A stretch of DNA of 64,000 bases. Origin: Faecalibacterium langellae. GTDB taxonomy: Bacteria; Bacillota; Clostridia; Oscillospirales; Ruminococcaceae. The stretch is from assembly GCF_002549775.1 (NCBI RefSeq), contig NZ_NMTR01000021.1:921400-985399 (forward strand). Direction: 5' to 3'. Numbering within the stretch: the first letter of the stretch is position 1; every line of letters starts with the position of its first letter. This document shows, piece by piece, positions 13,054 to 22,121 of the stretch. The position numbers and the translations under genes were made by a program. The notes below the pieces were generated by a model that saw only the letters and a program-made list of their open reading frames with translations, was not told the DNA's origin and searched no databases.

Positions 13054-14976
13054 TCAGTTTTCCGTTGTTTCCTTTGCAAGCTGCTGCTTCAGATAGCGCA
13101 GCTGCCCGCCGCACAGCACCACCTGCACCTCGCTGTCGGTCAGGTCCAGCACCGCTTCAAACGCAAAGCCCCGGGTCTTGTCCCGCACCGTCACCCGGCG
13201 GGCGGCGATCTGCGCCCGGAAGTGCTCGATCTCCAGTACATCTTCCTGCCCGATGCGGTCATAATCGGCCGGGTCGGCAAACAGCATCGGCACGATGCCA
13301 TGGTTCACCAGGTTTCCCTTGTGGATGCGGGCGATGCTTTTGGCAAGGACGCACTTCACACCCAAGTACATCGGGTTGATGGCTGCATGTTCGCGGGATG
13401 AGCCCTGCCCATAGTTCTCGCCGCCCGCGATGATGCTTCTGCCCATCGCTTTGGCCCGTTCGGCAAAGCCCGGGTCGTAGCGATGGTAGCAGTAACGGCT
13501 CATCAGCGGGATGTTGGACCGCATGCTGGAAAATTCGGCACTGGCCGGGGTGATGTCGTCGGTAGAAACATTGTCCCCGGCTTTCAGGCTGACCGGCGCT
13601 TCCAGATGGTCTGCCGGCGCTTCCGGCACGGGCAGCGGCTGAATGTTCGGCCCGCGCACGAGTTCCACCCGGGCGGCTTCTTCCGACGGCAGCGGCGGCA
13701 AAAGCATGGAGTCATCCACCAGATACTGTTCCGGCTCATGGATCGCTGCAAGCTGTGCCACATCCGGGCCCATCACATCCTCGGCCGAGGCAAAGGTTCC
13801 GCAGATGGCCGTGGCCGCCGCGCTTTCCGGGCTGACCAGATAAATTTTCGCGTTGGGGTTGCCCGCGCGGCCTTTGAAGTTGCGGTTCGAGGTGCGCACC
13901 GCGATGCCGTTAGTGGCCGGTGTCTGCCCGATGGCACAGCATGGTCCGCAGGCGATCTCCAGCATCCGCACCCCGGCCGCCAGCAGCATATCAATGTAGC
14001 CGTCCCGCATCAATTCCCGGTAGGTCTGGCGGGACGCGATGCCGCAGGTACAGCTGACATTCTCGTTGACGTGATGTCCCCGGAACACCAGCGCCGCCCT
14101 TGCCACATCCGCATAGCTGGTGTTGGTGCAGCTGCCAATGAACACCTGCTGCACCGGCTGCTTTTCCACCAGCCGCAGCGGCTTCACGTTGTCCGGCTGA
14201 TGCGGGCAGGCCGCCAGCGGTTCCAGCGCAGACAGATCCAGCTCGATCACTTCATCGTACACCACATCCGGGTCCGGCAGCAGTTCCGTGTAGGCATCGG
14301 CCCGGTGCTGTGCGGTCAAAAACTTTTTCACCTGTGCGTCTGCCGGAAAAATGGAGCTGGTCGCGCCCATCTCGGCACCCATGTTGGCGATGGTGGCGCG
14401 CTGCGGCACCTCCAGCGTTTCCACGCCGGGGCCGGTATACTCATACACCTTGCCCAGGCCGCCCTTGATGCTCACCCGGCGCAGCAGTTCTAGAATGACT
14501 TCCTTCGCATTGACGCCGGGCCGCAGGCTGCCGGTGAGCCGGACGTTGACCACCTTTGGCATCTTCAGCCGCATGGGCACACCGGTCATGGCTGTGGCTA
14601 CGTCCATGCCGCCCACACCGATGCAGAGCATTCCGATGGCTCCGCCGTGGGGCGTGTGGCTGTCGCCACCCATGCAGATCTTGCCCGGCACGCCAAAGCG
14701 GGCCGCATGCACTGCATGGCAGATGCCGTTGCCCGGCCGCGAGACCCACACGCCGTACTTCCGCGCAGCCGACTGCAGATAGATGTGGTCGTCCGGCGTT
14801 TTATGGTCGATGTAGAGCAGGTTGTGGTCCAGGTAGCTCACACTGCATTCCGTGCGCACTCGGGGCAGACCGATGGCCTCAAAGGCCAGATAGGTCATCA
14901 CCGCGTTGATATCGTGGGTCAGGGTCTGGTCTACCCGGAGAAAAACTTCTTCCCCGGGCGTCAGACTGCCCTTCAC
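13054..14976 (-). CDS. acnA: Aconitate hydratase (5' end disturbed)
   Basis: This aconitase-family 4Fe-4S enzyme interconverts citrate and isocitrate. The conserved body is intact, with CMGGDSHTPHGGAIG, the cluster cysteines in GSCTNTSYAD and ACGPCCAIG, and a C-terminal swivel domain containing GENYGQGSSREHAA. The given start is a GTG, but family similarity continues upstream: in-frame codons read LTRKIIEAHY immediately before it. Further upstream an ideal AAGGAGG sits 8 nt before a TTG at 15045, yet the fourth codon from that TTG is an in-frame TAG (15034-15036). The enzyme may start at a rare codon between them, or this strain carries a nonsense mutation or a sequencing error. It lies directly after the butyrate operon, separated by a terminator. 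Confidence 0.85.
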   Translation of the reverse strand: MKGSLTPGEEVFLRVDQTLTHDINAVMTYLAFEAIGLPRVRTECSVSYLDHNLLYIDHKTPDDHIYLQSAARKYGVWVSRPGNGICHAVHAARFGVPGKICMGGDSHTPHGGAIGMLCIGVGGMDVATAMTGVPMRLKMPKVVNVRLTGSLRPGVNAKEVILELLRRVSIKGGLGKVYEYTGPGVETLEVPQRATIANMGAEMGATSSIFPADAQVKKFLTAQHRADAYTELLPDPDVVYDEVIELDLSALEPLAACPHQPDNVKPLRLVEKQPVQQVFIGSCTNTSYADVARAALVFRGHHVNENVSCTCGIASRQTYRELMRDGYIDMLLAAGVRMLEIACGPCCAIGQTPATNGIAVRTSNRNFKGRAGNPNAKIYLVSPESAAATAICGTFASAEDVMGPDVAQLAAIHEPEQYLVDDSMLLPPLPSEEAARVELVRGPNIQPLPVPEAPADHLEAPVSLKAGDNVSTDDITPASAEFSSMRSNIPLMSRYCYHRYDPGFAERAKAMGRSIIAGGENYGQGSSREHAAINPMYLGVKCVLAKSIARIHKGNLVNHGIVPMLFADPADYDRIGQEDVLEIEHFRAQIAARRVTVRDKTRGFAFEAVLDLTDSEVQVVLCGGQLRYLKQQLAKETTEN

Positions 14977-15134
14977 ATAATGCGCTTCGATGATCTTCCG
15001 GGTCAGCGAGCGGCCCTGCTTCGGCCGCTGTTTCTACTGTTCCAATCCGTTCCCCTCCTTTGAGCATTCTTTGCCCCTTTATCCTACCGCCGCTTTCTGC
15101 CGAATGCAAGCCCCGGTTCGGGTTTGCCGCACAC

Positions 15135-15168
15135 AAAAAAGGAGAGCGGCTCCGAAGAACCGCCCTCC
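15135..15168 (-). terminator. Terminator of the butyrate (thl-etfA) operon
   Basis: On the minus strand a 12-bp stem, with one mismatch and one G-U pair, is capped by a UUCG tetraloop and followed by six Ts. It lies about 45 nt after the etfA stop. Confidence 0.88.
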
Positions 15169-15211
15169 CACAATTCAGGCTATGCTATTGAAAAGACGCC
15201 GCGTCAGGCGA

Positions 15212-16306
15212 TCACTGAGCAGCCTTGGCTGCCTCGATCTGCTTGATGAGCTCGGGCACGACCTTGAACAGGTCGCCCACGATGCCGTAATCGGCCACAC
15301 CGAAGATGGGTGCGCTCTCATTCTTGTTCACGGCAATGATGCACTCGGAATCCTGCATACCAGCGGTGTGCTGGATAGCACCGGAAATACCCAGAGCCAC
15401 GTAGATCTTGGGATGCACGGTCTTGCCGGTCTGACCAACCTGATGGTCAGCGCTCATCCAGCCTGCATCGGTGACGGCACGGGATGCACCTACGACGCCG
15501 CCGCCCAGAGCGGCAGCCAGCTGCTCAGCCAGCTCGATGCCCTTGTTGACATCCTTGCTGATGCCGCGGCCCACGGAGACGATCACGTCTGCGCCGATCA
15601 GATCGACCAGCTTCTCAGCGGCCTTCTCCACGCTCAGCACTTCGGTCTTGATGTCGTCAGCAGTCAGGGCGAAGGCGGGCTTCACGATCTGGCAGGCATC
15701 GGCCTTGGCCTGATCGAAGGGAGCCTTCTTCATAACGCCGGGACGCACGGTGGACATCTGGGGACGGAAGCGGGGGCAGATGATGGTAGCCATCAGGTGG
15801 CCGCCGAAAGCGGGACGGGTCATCTTCAGGTTGCGGTCTTCCATATCGAACTTCTGCTTGGACAGGTCGATGGTGGAGCTCTCCTTCAGGAAATCAATGT
15901 ACTTTGCAGTGTCGATGTCCAGATGGGTAGCATCAGCGGTCAGGCCGGTGTGCAGACGAGCTGCGCAGCGGGGGCCCAGATCACGGCCGATGTTGGTCGC
16001 ACCGATCAGCAGGACTTCGGGCTTGTACTCGTTGACCATGTCGCACACGACCTTGGCGTATGCATCGGTGGTGTAATCCTTCAGCAGAGGGCTGTCGCAG
16101 ACCATGACCTTATCAGCGCCATAGCCGCCCAGCTCCTTGGCAATGCCTTCCACATTGTCGCCCAGCAGCAGGCCGGTGACCTCGCAGCCCAGCTCGTCAG
16201 CCAGCTTGCGGGCCTCGCTCACCAGCTCAAAATCGGTGGGCATCAGTGCGCCCTGGCGCTGCTCGCAGAAGACCCAAACGCCCTTGTATTCGTTAAAATC
16301 AGCCAT
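15212..16306 (-). CDS. etfA: Electron transfer flavoprotein subunit alpha
   Basis: This is the FAD-carrying alpha subunit, 364 residues, which pairs with EtfB and Bcd. The C-terminal FAD-binding domain is clear: VGRGISKD, then GASRAVTDAGWMSADHQVG, KIYVALGISGAIQH and GVADYGIVGDLF. In clostridia the EtfAB-Bcd complex couples crotonyl-CoA reduction by NADH to ferredoxin reduction; operon membership makes that role likely here, though bifurcation itself is inference. ATG follows AAAGGAGC. It is the last gene of the butyryl-CoA operon, 21 nt after etfB. Confidence 0.98.
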   Translation of the reverse strand: MADFNEYKGVWVFCEQRQGALMPTDFELVSEARKLADELGCEVTGLLLGDNVEGIAKELGGYGADKVMVCDSPLLKDYTTDAYAKVVCDMVNEYKPEVLLIGATNIGRDLGPRCAARLHTGLTADATHLDIDTAKYIDFLKESSTIDLSKQKFDMEDRNLKMTRPAFGGHLMATIICPRFRPQMSTVRPGVMKKAPFDQAKADACQIVKPAFALTADDIKTEVLSVEKAAEKLVDLIGADVIVSVGRGISKDVNKGIELAEQLAAALGGGVVGASRAVTDAGWMSADHQVGQTGKTVHPKIYVALGISGAIQHTAGMQDSECIIAVNKNESAPIFGVADYGIVGDLFKVVPELIKQIEAAKAAQ

Positions 16307-16327
16307 TGTAATCCTATGCTCCTTTCA

Positions 16328-17122
16328 TCAGATCAGGTGCTTCTTGGCCAGGATACCAGCCAGCTGGGCAGCGACATCGTCGCCCTTCAGCATGGTGCCT
16401 GCGCCCTTCTGCGGAGGAGTGAAGGACTTGAAGACATTCGTCGGAGAACCCTTCAGACCAATGGTATCGACCTCGATCAGCGGATCGTCCTTCAGTGCGT
16501 TGTAATCGAACACTTCCATCGGCTTGTCGTAGCAGGTGAAGATGCCGTTCACGCTCATGTAACGGGGCTGGTTCAGCTCCTTGATGCAGGTCAGCAGGCA
16601 GGGAGTCTGCACCTTGACCATCATGTAGCCGTCTTCCAGCATACGCTTCACAGTCAGGGTGTTGCCGTCCTTCTGGATGTCGGCAACGTAGGTGACCTGC
16701 GGCAGATGCAGCTTCTCAGCGATCTGGGGGCCGACCTGTGCGGTATCGCCATCGATTGCCTGACGGCCGCAGAACACAACGTCCTCGGGGCCGACGCCGA
16801 TCTTATTGACGGCAGCAGCCAGGATCTGGCTGGTTGCAAAGGTATCGGAACCGCCGAACTCACGGCCGGAGACCAGAACAGCCTTATCCGCGCCGCGGGC
16901 CAGCAGCTCACGCAGCATGCCCTCTGCCGGCGGGGGGCCCATGGTGACGACAACGACTTCGCAGCCGGTAGCGTCCTTCAGCTTCAGAGCAGCCTCCAGA
17001 GCGTTCAGGTCATCGGGGTTGGTGATGGTGGCCATGGATGCACGATCCAGAGTGCCATCTGCCTTAACGGCGACCTTGCCGGAGGTATCAGGAACCTGCT
17101 TTACACAAACAATTGCTTTCAT
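16328..17122 (-). CDS. etfB: Electron transfer flavoprotein subunit beta
   Basis: The beta subunit, 264 residues, is the partner of EtfA. It shows the family signatures MKAIVCVKQVPDTS at the N-terminus, GADKAVLVSG in the nucleotide-binding fold, and FCGRQAIDGDTAQVGPQ. In bifurcating EtfB proteins this subunit binds the second flavin and the NADH; that assignment is from family knowledge. ATG follows GGGAGG. It sits between bcd (17-nt gap) and etfA (21-nt gap), fully consistent with one transcript. Confidence 0.98.
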   Translation of the reverse strand: MKAIVCVKQVPDTSGKVAVKADGTLDRASMATITNPDDLNALEAALKLKDATGCEVVVVTMGPPPAEGMLRELLARGADKAVLVSGREFGGSDTFATSQILAAAVNKIGVGPEDVVFCGRQAIDGDTAQVGPQIAEKLHLPQVTYVADIQKDGNTLTVKRMLEDGYMMVKVQTPCLLTCIKELNQPRYMSVNGIFTCYDKPMEVFDYNALKDDPLIEVDTIGLKGSPTNVFKSFTPPQKGAGTMLKGDDVAAQLAGILAKKHLI

Positions 17123-17139
17123 TGTAACTCTTGCCTCCC

Positions 17140-18315
17140 TTACTTCAGCAGCGCGCCGGAAATGACCATCATCTGCACTTCGCTGGTGCCCTCGTAGATC
17201 TCAGTGATCTTGGCATCACGCATCATGCGCTCGATGGGGTAATCACGGGTGTAGCCGTAACCGCCGAACAGCTGCAGGCAGCGGCGGGTCACGTCGCTGG
17301 CGGTGCGGGCTGCGATCAGCTTGGCCTGAGCAGCCTCGACGCTGTAGCGGACCTTCTTGCCATCCATTGCTTCCTGCTTCTTCAGAGCAGCAGCGTAGAC
17401 CAGATACTTTGCAGCCTCAACGCGTGCCTTCATCTCAGCCAGCTCGAACTGGGTGTTCTGGAATGCGGAAATGCTGCGGCCGAACTGCTTGCGCTCCTTG
17501 ACGTAAGCAACGGTCTCTTCCAGAGCGCCCTCGGCAATGCCCAGAGCCTGAGATGCGATACCGATACGGCCACCGTCCAGAGTAGCCATAGCCAGCTGGA
17601 AGCCGCGGCCACGCACACCCAGCATACGGTCAGCAGGGATGCGGCAGTCCTCAAAGATCAGCTCGCAGGTGGAAGAACCGCGGATGCCCATCTTGTCCTC
17701 AGCCTTACCGACGGAGAAACCCGGGTCGGTGCGCTCCACGATAAAGGCGGAGCACTGCTTGGTGGGACGGCCCTTCTTGTCGGGCACGATATCGGTGACA
17801 GCAATAACGATAAAGACGTTTGCGTAGCCGGCGTTGGTGATGAAGATCTTGGAACCGTTCAGGATCCAATCACCGGTCTCGGGGTCCTGCTTTGCAAAGG
17901 TCTGCTGACCCTGTGCATCGGTGCCGGCACCCGGCTCAGTCAGGCCGAAAGCACCCAGCCACTCACCGCTGCACAGCTTCGGCAGATACTTTGCCTTCTG
18001 CTCGGGAGTACCATTTTCATAAATAGGAGCAGCACACAGGCTGGTGTGAGCAGAGACGATGACACCGGTGGTGCCGCAGACCTTGCTCAGCTCTTCCACT
18101 GCCATGACGTAGGACAGCACATCGCCGCCTGCACCGCCGACCTCAGTCGGGAAATAAATGCCCATCATGCCGAGCTTGCCCATCTTTTCGACGGTCTCTT
18201 TGGGGAAGTACTCTTCCGCATCAACCTTCTTTGCCAGGGGCTTGACTTCGTTCTCAGCAAACTCGCGGTACATTTTCTGTACCATCTGCTGCTGCTTGGA
18301 CAGAGTAAAATCCAT
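17140..18315 (-). CDS. bcd: Butyryl-CoA dehydrogenase (acyl-CoA dehydrogenase)
   Basis: This 391-residue flavoenzyme reduces crotonyl-CoA to butyryl-CoA with EtfAB. Acyl-CoA dehydrogenase signatures are present: GAFGLTEPGAGTDAQG for FAD/substrate binding, LFGGYGYTRDYPIERMMRD, and the catalytic-base motif IYEGTSE with Glu375 near the C-terminus. ATG follows TAGGAGGA. A GC-rich hairpin sits in the 105-nt gap from hbd. The specific substrate (C4) is inferred from the operon, since related enzymes act on other chain lengths. Confidence 0.97.
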   Translation of the reverse strand: MDFTLSKQQQMVQKMYREFAENEVKPLAKKVDAEEYFPKETVEKMGKLGMMGIYFPTEVGGAGGDVLSYVMAVEELSKVCGTTGVIVSAHTSLCAAPIYENGTPEQKAKYLPKLCSGEWLGAFGLTEPGAGTDAQGQQTFAKQDPETGDWILNGSKIFITNAGYANVFIVIAVTDIVPDKKGRPTKQCSAFIVERTDPGFSVGKAEDKMGIRGSSTCELIFEDCRIPADRMLGVRGRGFQLAMATLDGGRIGIASQALGIAEGALEETVAYVKERKQFGRSISAFQNTQFELAEMKARVEAAKYLVYAAALKKQEAMDGKKVRYSVEAAQAKLIAARTASDVTRRCLQLFGGYGYTRDYPIERMMRDAKITEIYEGTSEVQMMVISGALLK

Positions 18316-18375
18316 CGCTATATCCTCCTAACGGGTCTTTTTCATTTACCGGAATTGCCCGGTGCAAACAAATTC

Positions 18376-18404
18376 CTCCCGGCCGCTTTTTTCACGGTCG
18401 GGAG
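18376..18404 (-). other. Intercistronic hairpin between hbd and bcd
   Basis: A 10-bp stem with one mismatch (CTCCCGACCG against CGGCCGGGAG on the minus strand) lies in the 105-nt gap of the operon. It has no T-run after it, so it looks like a processing or mRNA-stability element rather than a terminator. Confidence 0.6.
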
Positions 18405-18420
18405 AAACGTTTATCAGAAT

Positions 18421-19293
18421 TTACAGCTGGTCAACAGGGGTCTTGGTGCGGTCTGCGTTGTAAACGTAGAAGCCCTTGCCGCTCTTGCAGCCCAGGTTGC
18501 CGCCACGGACCATCTTACGGATCAGCGGGCAGGCACGGTACTTGCTGTCGCCGGTCTCCTTGTACAGCACATCCATGATGGCCAGGCAGATATCCAGGCC
18601 GATGAAGTCGCCCAGCTCCAGGGGACCCATGGGGTGGTTGGCACCCAGCTTCATGGCAGTGTCAATGCCGGCGATATCGGAAACGCCTTCCATCTTGATG
18701 AAGGCTGCTTCGTTGATCATGGGGATCAGGATGCGGTTGACAACGAAGCCTGCAGCCTCATTGACCTGAACCGGCTGCTTGCCGATGGCAACAGAGATCT
18801 CCTTGATCTTCTCAACGGTCTCAGCGGGAGTGTTGCAGCCTGCGATGACCTCGATCAGCTTCATGCGGTCTGCGGGGTTAAAGAAGTGCATGCCGACCAG
18901 CGGACGGCTAACGCCCTTGCCGATCTCGGTGATGGACAGAGAAGAAGTGTTGGAAGCGAAGATGCACTCGGGCTTGCAGATCTTATCCAGCTCGCCGAAG
19001 GTGGTCTGCTTGACCTTCATATCCTCAAAAGCAGCCTCAACGACCAGATCGCAGTCAGCGCACAGGTCTTCCTTCAGGCCCGGGGTGATGGCAGCAACGA
19101 TAGCGTCTGCCTTTTCCTGCGTCATCTTTCCCTTGGCAACCAGCTTCTCGTAGCCCTTCTTGATCTTTGCCAGACCATTCTCGGCCCACTCCTGCTTGAT
19201 GTCGCACAGAGCAACGGTGTTGCCCTCAACCTGTGCAAATGCCTTTGCGATGCCCTGGCCCATGGTGCCAGCGCCGATAACACCGATCTTCAT
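18421..19293 (-). CDS. hbd: 3-hydroxybutyryl-CoA dehydrogenase
   Basis: This enzyme of 290 residues reduces acetoacetyl-CoA to 3-hydroxybutyryl-CoA. The N-terminal Rossmann motif IGAGTMGQGIAKAFAQ is present, followed by SNTSSLSITEI and the catalytic HFFNPADRMKLIEVI region, in which the His is the expected catalytic residue. The C-terminal dimerisation domain contains NHPMGPLELGDFIGLD. I start it at the ATG at 19293, because AAAGGAGAGG lies directly upstream; eight upstream codons in frame overlap that site. It lies between crt and bcd. Confidence 0.97.
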   Translation of the reverse strand: MKIGVIGAGTMGQGIAKAFAQVEGNTVALCDIKQEWAENGLAKIKKGYEKLVAKGKMTQEKADAIVAAITPGLKEDLCADCDLVVEAAFEDMKVKQTTFGELDKICKPECIFASNTSSLSITEIGKGVSRPLVGMHFFNPADRMKLIEVIAGCNTPAETVEKIKEISVAIGKQPVQVNEAAGFVVNRILIPMINEAAFIKMEGVSDIAGIDTAMKLGANHPMGPLELGDFIGLDICLAIMDVLYKETGDSKYRACPLIRKMVRGGNLGCKSGKGFYVYNADRTKTPVDQL

Positions 19294-19335
19294 AGGAAAC
19301 CTCTCCTTTAATATCAAAAATTATGTAGTAATGGA

Positions 19336-20121
19336 TTAGTTGTTGGTGAACACTGCCTTGGGCTTCGGCTTCTCACGGCTCAGGAAGCAGGCCATGCCTT
19401 CCTTCTGGTCGTGGGTCTCGAAGCAGCTGCCGAACAGCTTTTCCTCGACCTCAACAGCCTTCTCGATGGGCAGGCTGATGCCGCCGTTGATTGCCTTCTT
19501 GCAGTTGCGTACAGCGATGGGTGCATTCTTTGCGATCTTGCCGGCCAGCTTCAGCACGTTCTCCATCAGTTCAGCCTGAGGATACACAGCGTTCACCAGA
19601 CCAATACGCAGAGCCTCGTCCGCCTTGATGTTCAGTGCAGAGTAGACCAGCTGCTTTGCCATACCCATGCCGACCAGACGTGCCAGACGCTGGGTGCCGC
19701 CGAAGCCCGGGGTGATGCCCAGACCCACTTCCGGCTGGCCGAACACAGCGTTGTCAGAGCAGATGCGGATGTCGCAGCTCATAGCCAGCTCGTTGCCGCC
19801 GCCCAGTGCAAAGCCGTTCACGGCTGCAATAACGGGGATGGGGAAGCTCTCGATCATCAGGAACACATCATTGCCCAGCTTGCCGAAGGCCTCACCCTCT
19901 GCCTTGGTCATGGTGCTCATGGAACCGATATCTGCACCTGCCACGAAGCTCTTATCGCCTTCGCCGGTCAGAACGATGCAGCGGACAGTCTCCTGATCCA
20001 CAGCCTCAAAAGCTGCCTTCAGGTCTGCCAGAACTTCGGGATTCAGGGCATTCAGTGCCTTGGGGCGGTCGATGGTAATGATCTCAACTGCACCCTGCAC
20101 CTCGGTTTTTACAAATGCCAT
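19336..20121 (-). CDS. crt: 3-hydroxybutyryl-CoA dehydratase (crotonase)
   Basis: This enoyl-CoA hydratase family enzyme, 261 residues, dehydrates 3-hydroxybutyryl-CoA to crotonyl-CoA. The oxyanion-hole regions are AGADIGSM and ALGGGNELAMSCDIRI, and the catalytic Glu region is FGQPEVGLGITPGFGGTQRL. ATG follows TAGGAGG. It is the second gene of the operon, 122 nt after thl and 42 nt before hbd. The gap to thl holds a strong hairpin. Confidence 0.97.
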   Translation of the reverse strand: MAFVKTEVQGAVEIITIDRPKALNALNPEVLADLKAAFEAVDQETVRCIVLTGEGDKSFVAGADIGSMSTMTKAEGEAFGKLGNDVFLMIESFPIPVIAAVNGFALGGGNELAMSCDIRICSDNAVFGQPEVGLGITPGFGGTQRLARLVGMGMAKQLVYSALNIKADEALRIGLVNAVYPQAELMENVLKLAGKIAKNAPIAVRNCKKAINGGISLPIEKAVEVEEKLFGSCFETHDQKEGMACFLSREKPKPKAVFTNN

Positions 20122-20160
20122 TGTGAAAACCTCCTATTCAAATCTTATCAATTATCACAA

Positions 20161-20214
20161 ACAGCCCCCGGACGGAGGAAAGGCTCTCCGGTTCCCTTCC
20201 CCGTCCGGGTCTGT
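20161..20214 (-). other. Intercistronic hairpin between thl and crt
   Basis: A perfect 9-bp stem (CCCGGACGG against CCGTCCGGG), extended by ACAG/CTGT, lies in the 122-nt gap. No poly-T tract follows. It is probably an mRNA processing or stabilising structure. Confidence 0.6.
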
Positions 20215-20243
20215 CATTCAGTCAGGATTCCAAGAGGTGGAAC

Positions 20244-21461
20244 TTAGTCCATCTCAACGATGGTAGCGCAGCCCATGCCGCCGCCGATGCACAGGGTAGC
20301 CAGGCCCTTGTGTGCACCGCGATGCTTCATAGCATACAGCAGGGTGACCAGGATACGAGCGCCGGAAGCGCCGACCGGGTGGCCCAGAGCAATTGCGCCG
20401 CCGTTGACGTTCACCTTGCTCATATCAAAGTTCAGAGCCTGGCTGACAGCCACAGACTGAGCAGCAAATGCCTCGTTGGCCTCGATCAGATCCATGTCAG
20501 CAACAGTCAGGCCGGTCTTTGCCATGACCTTCTTGGTAGCGGCGATGGGGCCCAGGCCCATGACTTCGGGCTCAACGCCTGCCAGAGCACCGGCGACCCA
20601 GGTAGCCAGAGGCTTCACGCCCAGCTCCTTTGCCTTCTCCTCGCTCATGATGACCAGAGCAGCAGCGCCGTCATTGATGGCGGAAGAGTTGCCGGCGGTC
20701 ACAATGCCGTCCTTGGTGAAAGCGGGCTTCAGGGTGCCCAGCTTCTCGACCGGGGTCAGACGGGGGCCTTCATCGGTATCAAACACGGTGTCGCCCTTCT
20801 TGCCCTTGATCACAACAGGAACGATCTCTTCCTTGAAAGCGCCGTCCTTGATGGCCTTGTCAGCCTTGACCTGGCTGTTGTAGGAGAACTCGTCCAGCTG
20901 CTCACGGGTGATGGGGCTGTAGCCGTACTTCTTCTGGTAGGTCTCGTTGGTGCAGACGTTCTCAGCGGTCATGCCCATGTGCTTGTTGAAGCCGCATGCA
21001 TCCCACAGAGCGTCGTTGACCATGGTATCGACCAGCTCGCTCTTGCCCATGGGAGAACCCATGCGGTAGCCGTAGCGGCCCTTCATCATTGCGAAGGGAG
21101 CCATATCCATGTTCTCCATGCCGCCTGCGACCACGATGTCGGCATCGCCGGCCTCGATCATCTGGGCAGCCATGTTCACGCAGTTCAGACCGGAACCGCA
21201 CACCACGTTGACGGTGACAGCCGGGGTCTCGATGGGCAGGCCAGCCTTCAGGGAAGCCTGACGAGCAACGTTCTGGCCCAGACCAGCCTGGATAACGCAG
21301 CCCATGTAAACATGATCAACCTGCTCAGGTTTGACGTTTGCGCGGTTCAGAGCTTCCTTGATGACGATGGAGCCCAGCTCAGCTGCGGGAACGTTTGCCA
21401 GGGTGCCGCCGAACTTGCCAATAGCGGTACGGCATGCAGATGCGATAACGATCTTTTTCAT
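20244..21461 (-). CDS. thlA: Acetyl-CoA acetyltransferase (thiolase)
   Basis: This biosynthetic thiolase, 405 residues, condenses two acetyl-CoA to acetoacetyl-CoA, the entry step to butyrate. The nucleophile is Cys88 in [11 protein letters not shown]. His and Cys of the second active-site set are in [17 protein letters not shown] and [14 protein letters not shown] follows CAGGAGGC. It is the first gene of the operon thl-crt-hbd-bcd-etfB-etfA. I could not find a clear promoter in the 77 nt upstream, so part of the transcription may come through from coaD despite the hairpin there. Confidence 0.98.
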   Translation of the reverse strand: MKKIVIASACRTAIGKFGGTLANVPAAELGSIVIKEALNRANVKPEQVDHVYMGCVIQAGLGQNVARQASLKAGLPIETPAVTVNVVCGSGLNCVNMAAQMIEAGDADIVVAGGMENMDMAPFAMMKGRYGYRMGSPMGKSELVDTMVNDALWDACGFNKHMGMTAENVCTNETYQKKYGYSPITREQLDEFSYNSQVKADKAIKDGAFKEEIVPVVIKGKKGDTVFDTDEGPRLTPVEKLGTLKPAFTKDGIVTAGNSSAINDGAAALVIMSEEKAKELGVKPLATWVAGALAGVEPEVMGLGPIAATKKVMAKTGLTVADMDLIEANEAFAAQSVAVSQALNFDMSKVNVNGGAIALGHPVGASGARILVTLLYAMKHRGAHKGLATLCIGGGMGCATIVEMD

Positions 21462-21509
21462 GTGAATAGCCTCCTGAATTGTGTATTGTTACTTTTCGTA
21501 AGCCATTTT

Positions 21510-21531
21510 ATCAAAACGCCTGTGGGCGTTT
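21510..21531 (-). terminator. Weak terminator or attenuator between coaD and thl
   Basis: A 7-bp stem (AAACGCC and its complement) with a 4-nt loop is followed by only TTTT-GATAAAAT on the minus strand. Its modest strength would allow read-through into the butyrate operon. Confidence 0.55.
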
Positions 21532-21538
21532 CTGCAAA

Positions 21539-22045
21539 TTAGATTTCGGGGTCTTTCCCCTGCCGGATCAGCGCATACTTTTCGTTGACGGCCTTTTCCA
21601 CGTTGGGCGTCACGAACTTGCTGATGTCGCTGCCGTAGTACGCTGCCTCTTTTACAATGGTGGAGGAGAGGTAGCTCCACTTGATGCTGGTGGCCAGGAA
21701 CATGGTCTCGATGCCGGGCATCAGTGCGTGGTTGGTCTGCGCCAGCTGGATCTCATTTTCGAAGTCAGTGACCGCCCGCAGGCCCCGCACCATCACGGAA
21801 GCGTGTTTCTTTTTGGCGAACTCCACGGTCAGGCCGTCAAAGCTCTCCACGCTGACGTTCGAGATGCCCTTGCAGCACTCCTGCAGCATGGCCACCCGCT
21901 CCTCTACGGTGAACAGGGGGTGTTTTGCACTGTTGATGAGCACCGCAACGATCAGGTGATCGTTGATCTTCGCGGCACGCTTGATGATATCAAGGTGCCC
22001 TTTGGTGACCGGGTCGAACGAACCCGGGTAGACTGCTGTTGCCAT
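21539..22045 (-). CDS. coaD: Phosphopantetheine adenylyltransferase
   Basis: CoaD transfers AMP from ATP to 4'-phosphopantetheine to give dephospho-CoA, the penultimate CoA step; 168 residues. The N-terminal nucleotidyltransferase motif is [15 protein letters not shown], and the C-terminal ATP-binding signature is [13 protein letters not shown]. The ATG at 22045 follows AAGGAGGAA, so the longer upstream frame is rejected. Its position just before the butyrate operon is suggestive, because every step of that pathway works on CoA esters, but this could be chance. Confidence 0.97.
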   Translation of the reverse strand: MATAVYPGSFDPVTKGHLDIIKRAAKINDHLIVAVLINSAKHPLFTVEERVAMLQECCKGISNVSVESFDGLTVEFAKKKHASVMVRGLRAVTDFENEIQLAQTNHALMPGIETMFLATSIKWSYLSSTIVKEAAYYGSDISKFVTPNVEKAVNEKYALIRQGKDPEI

Positions 22046-22092
22046 CGGCGTTTCCTCCTTGAGCGCTGTGAAAAGCGCATTTTGGTTCTGCC

Positions 22093-22121
22093 ATGATAGC
22101 ACTTTCCAGTTCTGGGTGCAA
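22093..22121 (-). promoter_or_regulatory. coaD promoter
   Basis: On the minus strand -35 TTGCAC (22116-22121), 17-bp spacer and -10 TATCAT (22093-22098). The expected start is about 40 nt before the coaD ATG. Confidence 0.75.

Noticed and set aside
14990..21542. Long plus-strand frames opposite the butyrate operon
   Set aside because: They are antisense shadows of etfA, etfB, bcd, hbd, crt and thl, without ribosome-binding sites or recognisable domains.
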